Assembly: GCA_036500145.1 (NCBI GenBank)
Contig: DASYCO010000053.1
Coordinates: 1-6,613 of the forward strand
DNA: 6,613 nucleotides
Reading direction: 5' to 3'
From: CAMAVH01 sp036500145
Lineage (GTDB): Bacteria; Pseudomonadota; Alphaproteobacteria; SMXQ01
Position 1 is the stretch's first letter. The number at the start of each line of letters is the position of its first letter. Shown in pieces: positions 5,782 to 6,613 of this stretch. The position numbers were made by a program, and so were the translations under genes. The notes under the pieces were generated by a model. That model was given only the letters and a program-made list of their open reading frames with translations. It did not search any database and was not told where the DNA came from.

Positions 5782-6468
5782 ATGACCGCACCCGTATCCG
5801 GCGCGAGCGGCAGCCAGCCGCAGAGCCAGTCCGATGTCTCACGCACCAGCCTCGCGTCCGACGTCGAAAGCTTCCTGCAGCTGCTGACGACGCAGCTCAA
5901 GTACCAGGACCCGCTGTCGCCGATGGACTCGACGCAGTTCACCTCGCAGCTCGCGCAGTTCGCGACCGTCGAGCAGGGCATCAACACCAACAGCAACCTC
6001 GAATCGCTGCTGACCCTGACGCGCTCGAACCAGGCCGCGACCGCGCTCAGCTACATCGGCAAGACCGTCGAGGCGACCGGCAACGTCAACACGCTGACGG
6101 ACAAGGGCGCGGAATACAAATACACGCTCGACCGGCAGTCGAGCGCGACGACCATCGTCATCCGCAATTCCGCCAACCAGGTCGTCTACTCGACGAACGG
6201 CGAGAACGAAGCCGGCACCTACGACTTCAAGTGGGACGGCAAGGACAGCAACGGCAACCTGCAGCCGGCCGGCGCCTATTCGATCAGCGTCACCACGACG
6301 GACGGCGACGGCAACTCCGGCACAGCGCCGACCTTCATCGCCGGCGTCATCGACGGGGCGGACATGTCGGGCGACAGCGTCAACGTCATGATCGGCTCGG
6401 TCGTCGTGCCCTTCGAGAACATCGTCACCTTGCGTAATCCGGAAACGGCGGACGCGACCACCCCTTGA
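5782..6468 (+). CDS. flgD: Flagellar hook assembly (hook cap) protein FlgD
   Basis: FlgD sits at the tip of the growing hook as a scaffold for FlgE polymerisation and is discarded when the hook is complete. The 228-residue length is typical. Residues 1-22 are a Ser/Gln-rich export segment. Residues 23-78 are the conserved N-terminal helix region, with VESFLQLLTTQLKYQDPLSP and DSTQFTSQLAQFATVEQGI. Residues about 88-218 are the C-terminal core. It has a Tudor-like part around YIGKTVEATG and its return strands near 183-215, and an inserted Ig-like FlgD domain containing YDFKWDGKDSNGNLQPAGAY (147-166). The ATG has a strong ribosome binding site and overlaps nothing. It lies between fliK and flgE, the usual order in many Proteobacteria. 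No anomaly was seen. Confidence 0.95.
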   Translation: MTAPVSGASGSQPQSQSDVSRTSLASDVESFLQLLTTQLKYQDPLSPMDSTQFTSQLAQFATVEQGINTNSNLESLLTLTRSNQAATALSYIGKTVEATGNVNTLTDKGAEYKYTLDRQSSATTIVIRNSANQVVYSTNGENEAGTYDFKWDGKDSNGNLQPAGAYSISVTTTDGDGNSGTAPTFIAGVIDGADMSGDSVNVMIGSVVVPFENIVTLRNPETADATTP

Positions 6469-6509
6469 TAAGCAAACCCGCTTGATCTGCGCTGCAGACA
6501 GGACGTCTA

Positions 6510-6515
6510 AAGGAG
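6510..6515 (+). promoter_or_regulatory. Ribosome binding site of flgE
   Basis: AAGGAG is a near-perfect Shine-Dalgarno, 7 nt before the ATG at 6523. The 54-nt gap after flgD contains only a small 5-bp hairpin (6486-6498, loop GCT) and no terminator or second promoter. flgE is therefore probably read from the same transcript and translated strongly, as expected for the major hook subunit. Confidence 0.8.
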
Positions 6516-6522
6516 ATCCGAG

Positions 6523-6613
6523 ATGAGTCTTTACGGTGCAATGTATGCCGGCGTGTCCGGACTGAACGCCCAGAGCCAGGCGATGAGCGTCATTTCCGAC
6601 AACATCGCCAACG
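6523..6613 (+). CDS. flgE: Flagellar hook protein FlgE, N-terminal fragment (runs off window)
   Basis: Thirty complete codons read MSLYGAMYAGVSGLNAQSQA followed by MSVISDNIAN, with one further base. This is the N-terminal helix shared by axial rod and hook proteins, with the family's SGLNAQSQAMSVISDNIAN motif needed for export and polymerisation. The same region in FlgC, FlgF and FlgG is related, so the fragment alone does not fully separate them. The MSLYGAMYAGVSGLNAQS wording and the position directly after fliK-flgD favour FlgE, the subunit of the hook. The protein is truncated only because the window ends. Confidence 0.9.
   Translation, partial: MSLYGAMYAGVSGLNAQSQAMSVISDNIAN

Noticed and set aside
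6486..6498. Small hairpin TCTGC-GCT-GCAGA between flgD and flgE
   Set aside because: It is a 5-bp stem with a 3-nt loop and no T-run, too weak to call a terminator or regulatory structure.

Overview
The window is one contiguous block of flagellar export and assembly genes, all on the + strand. In order these are the 3' end of a flagellin gene, flaG, fliD, fliS, a regulatory gap, fliK, flgD and the first 30 codons of flgE. High GC with C/G-ending codons, a sigma-54-type promoter and the family features of the proteins suggest a Proteobacterium. An alphaproteobacterium of the Rhodospirillales type is my best guess, but this is inference; no rRNA or other marker is present.

Layout: (1) 1-513, C-terminal part of flagellin, followed by a perfect 13-bp hairpin with a poor T-run. 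(2) 578-3903, filament accessory genes flaG (filament length/structure), fliD (filament cap, unusually long, TTG start) and fliS (flagellin export chaperone), with short gaps of 10 and 37 nt. The block closes with a strong intrinsic terminator at 3929-3956. (3) 3904-4171, a 268-nt intergenic region holding that terminator, three copies of a TTTTTGCC/GGCAAAAA element, an AT-rich island with an IHF-like site, and a near-consensus -24/-12 (sigma-54) promoter ending about 30 nt before fliK. (4) 4172-6613, hook operon: fliK (hook-length ruler and export switch), flgD (hook cap) and flgE (hook subunit, cut by the window edge).

The genes form two functional modules. The hook module (fliK-flgD-flgE) builds the hook beneath the FlgD cap, and FliK stops growth at the right length and switches the export apparatus to late substrates. 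The filament module (flagellin-flaG-fliD-fliS) then supplies the filament: FliS escorts flagellin, FliD caps the tip and FlaG modulates filament growth. A sigma-54 promoter on the hook module fits the known hierarchy in which hook genes are expressed before filament genes. No cysteine occurs in any of the translated proteins.

I see no mobile element, RNA gene, CRISPR array or undescribed system. The points most worth a second look are the regulatory architecture before fliK, the insertion in FliD, the C-terminal tail on FliS, and the translation-start features of fliD and fliK.
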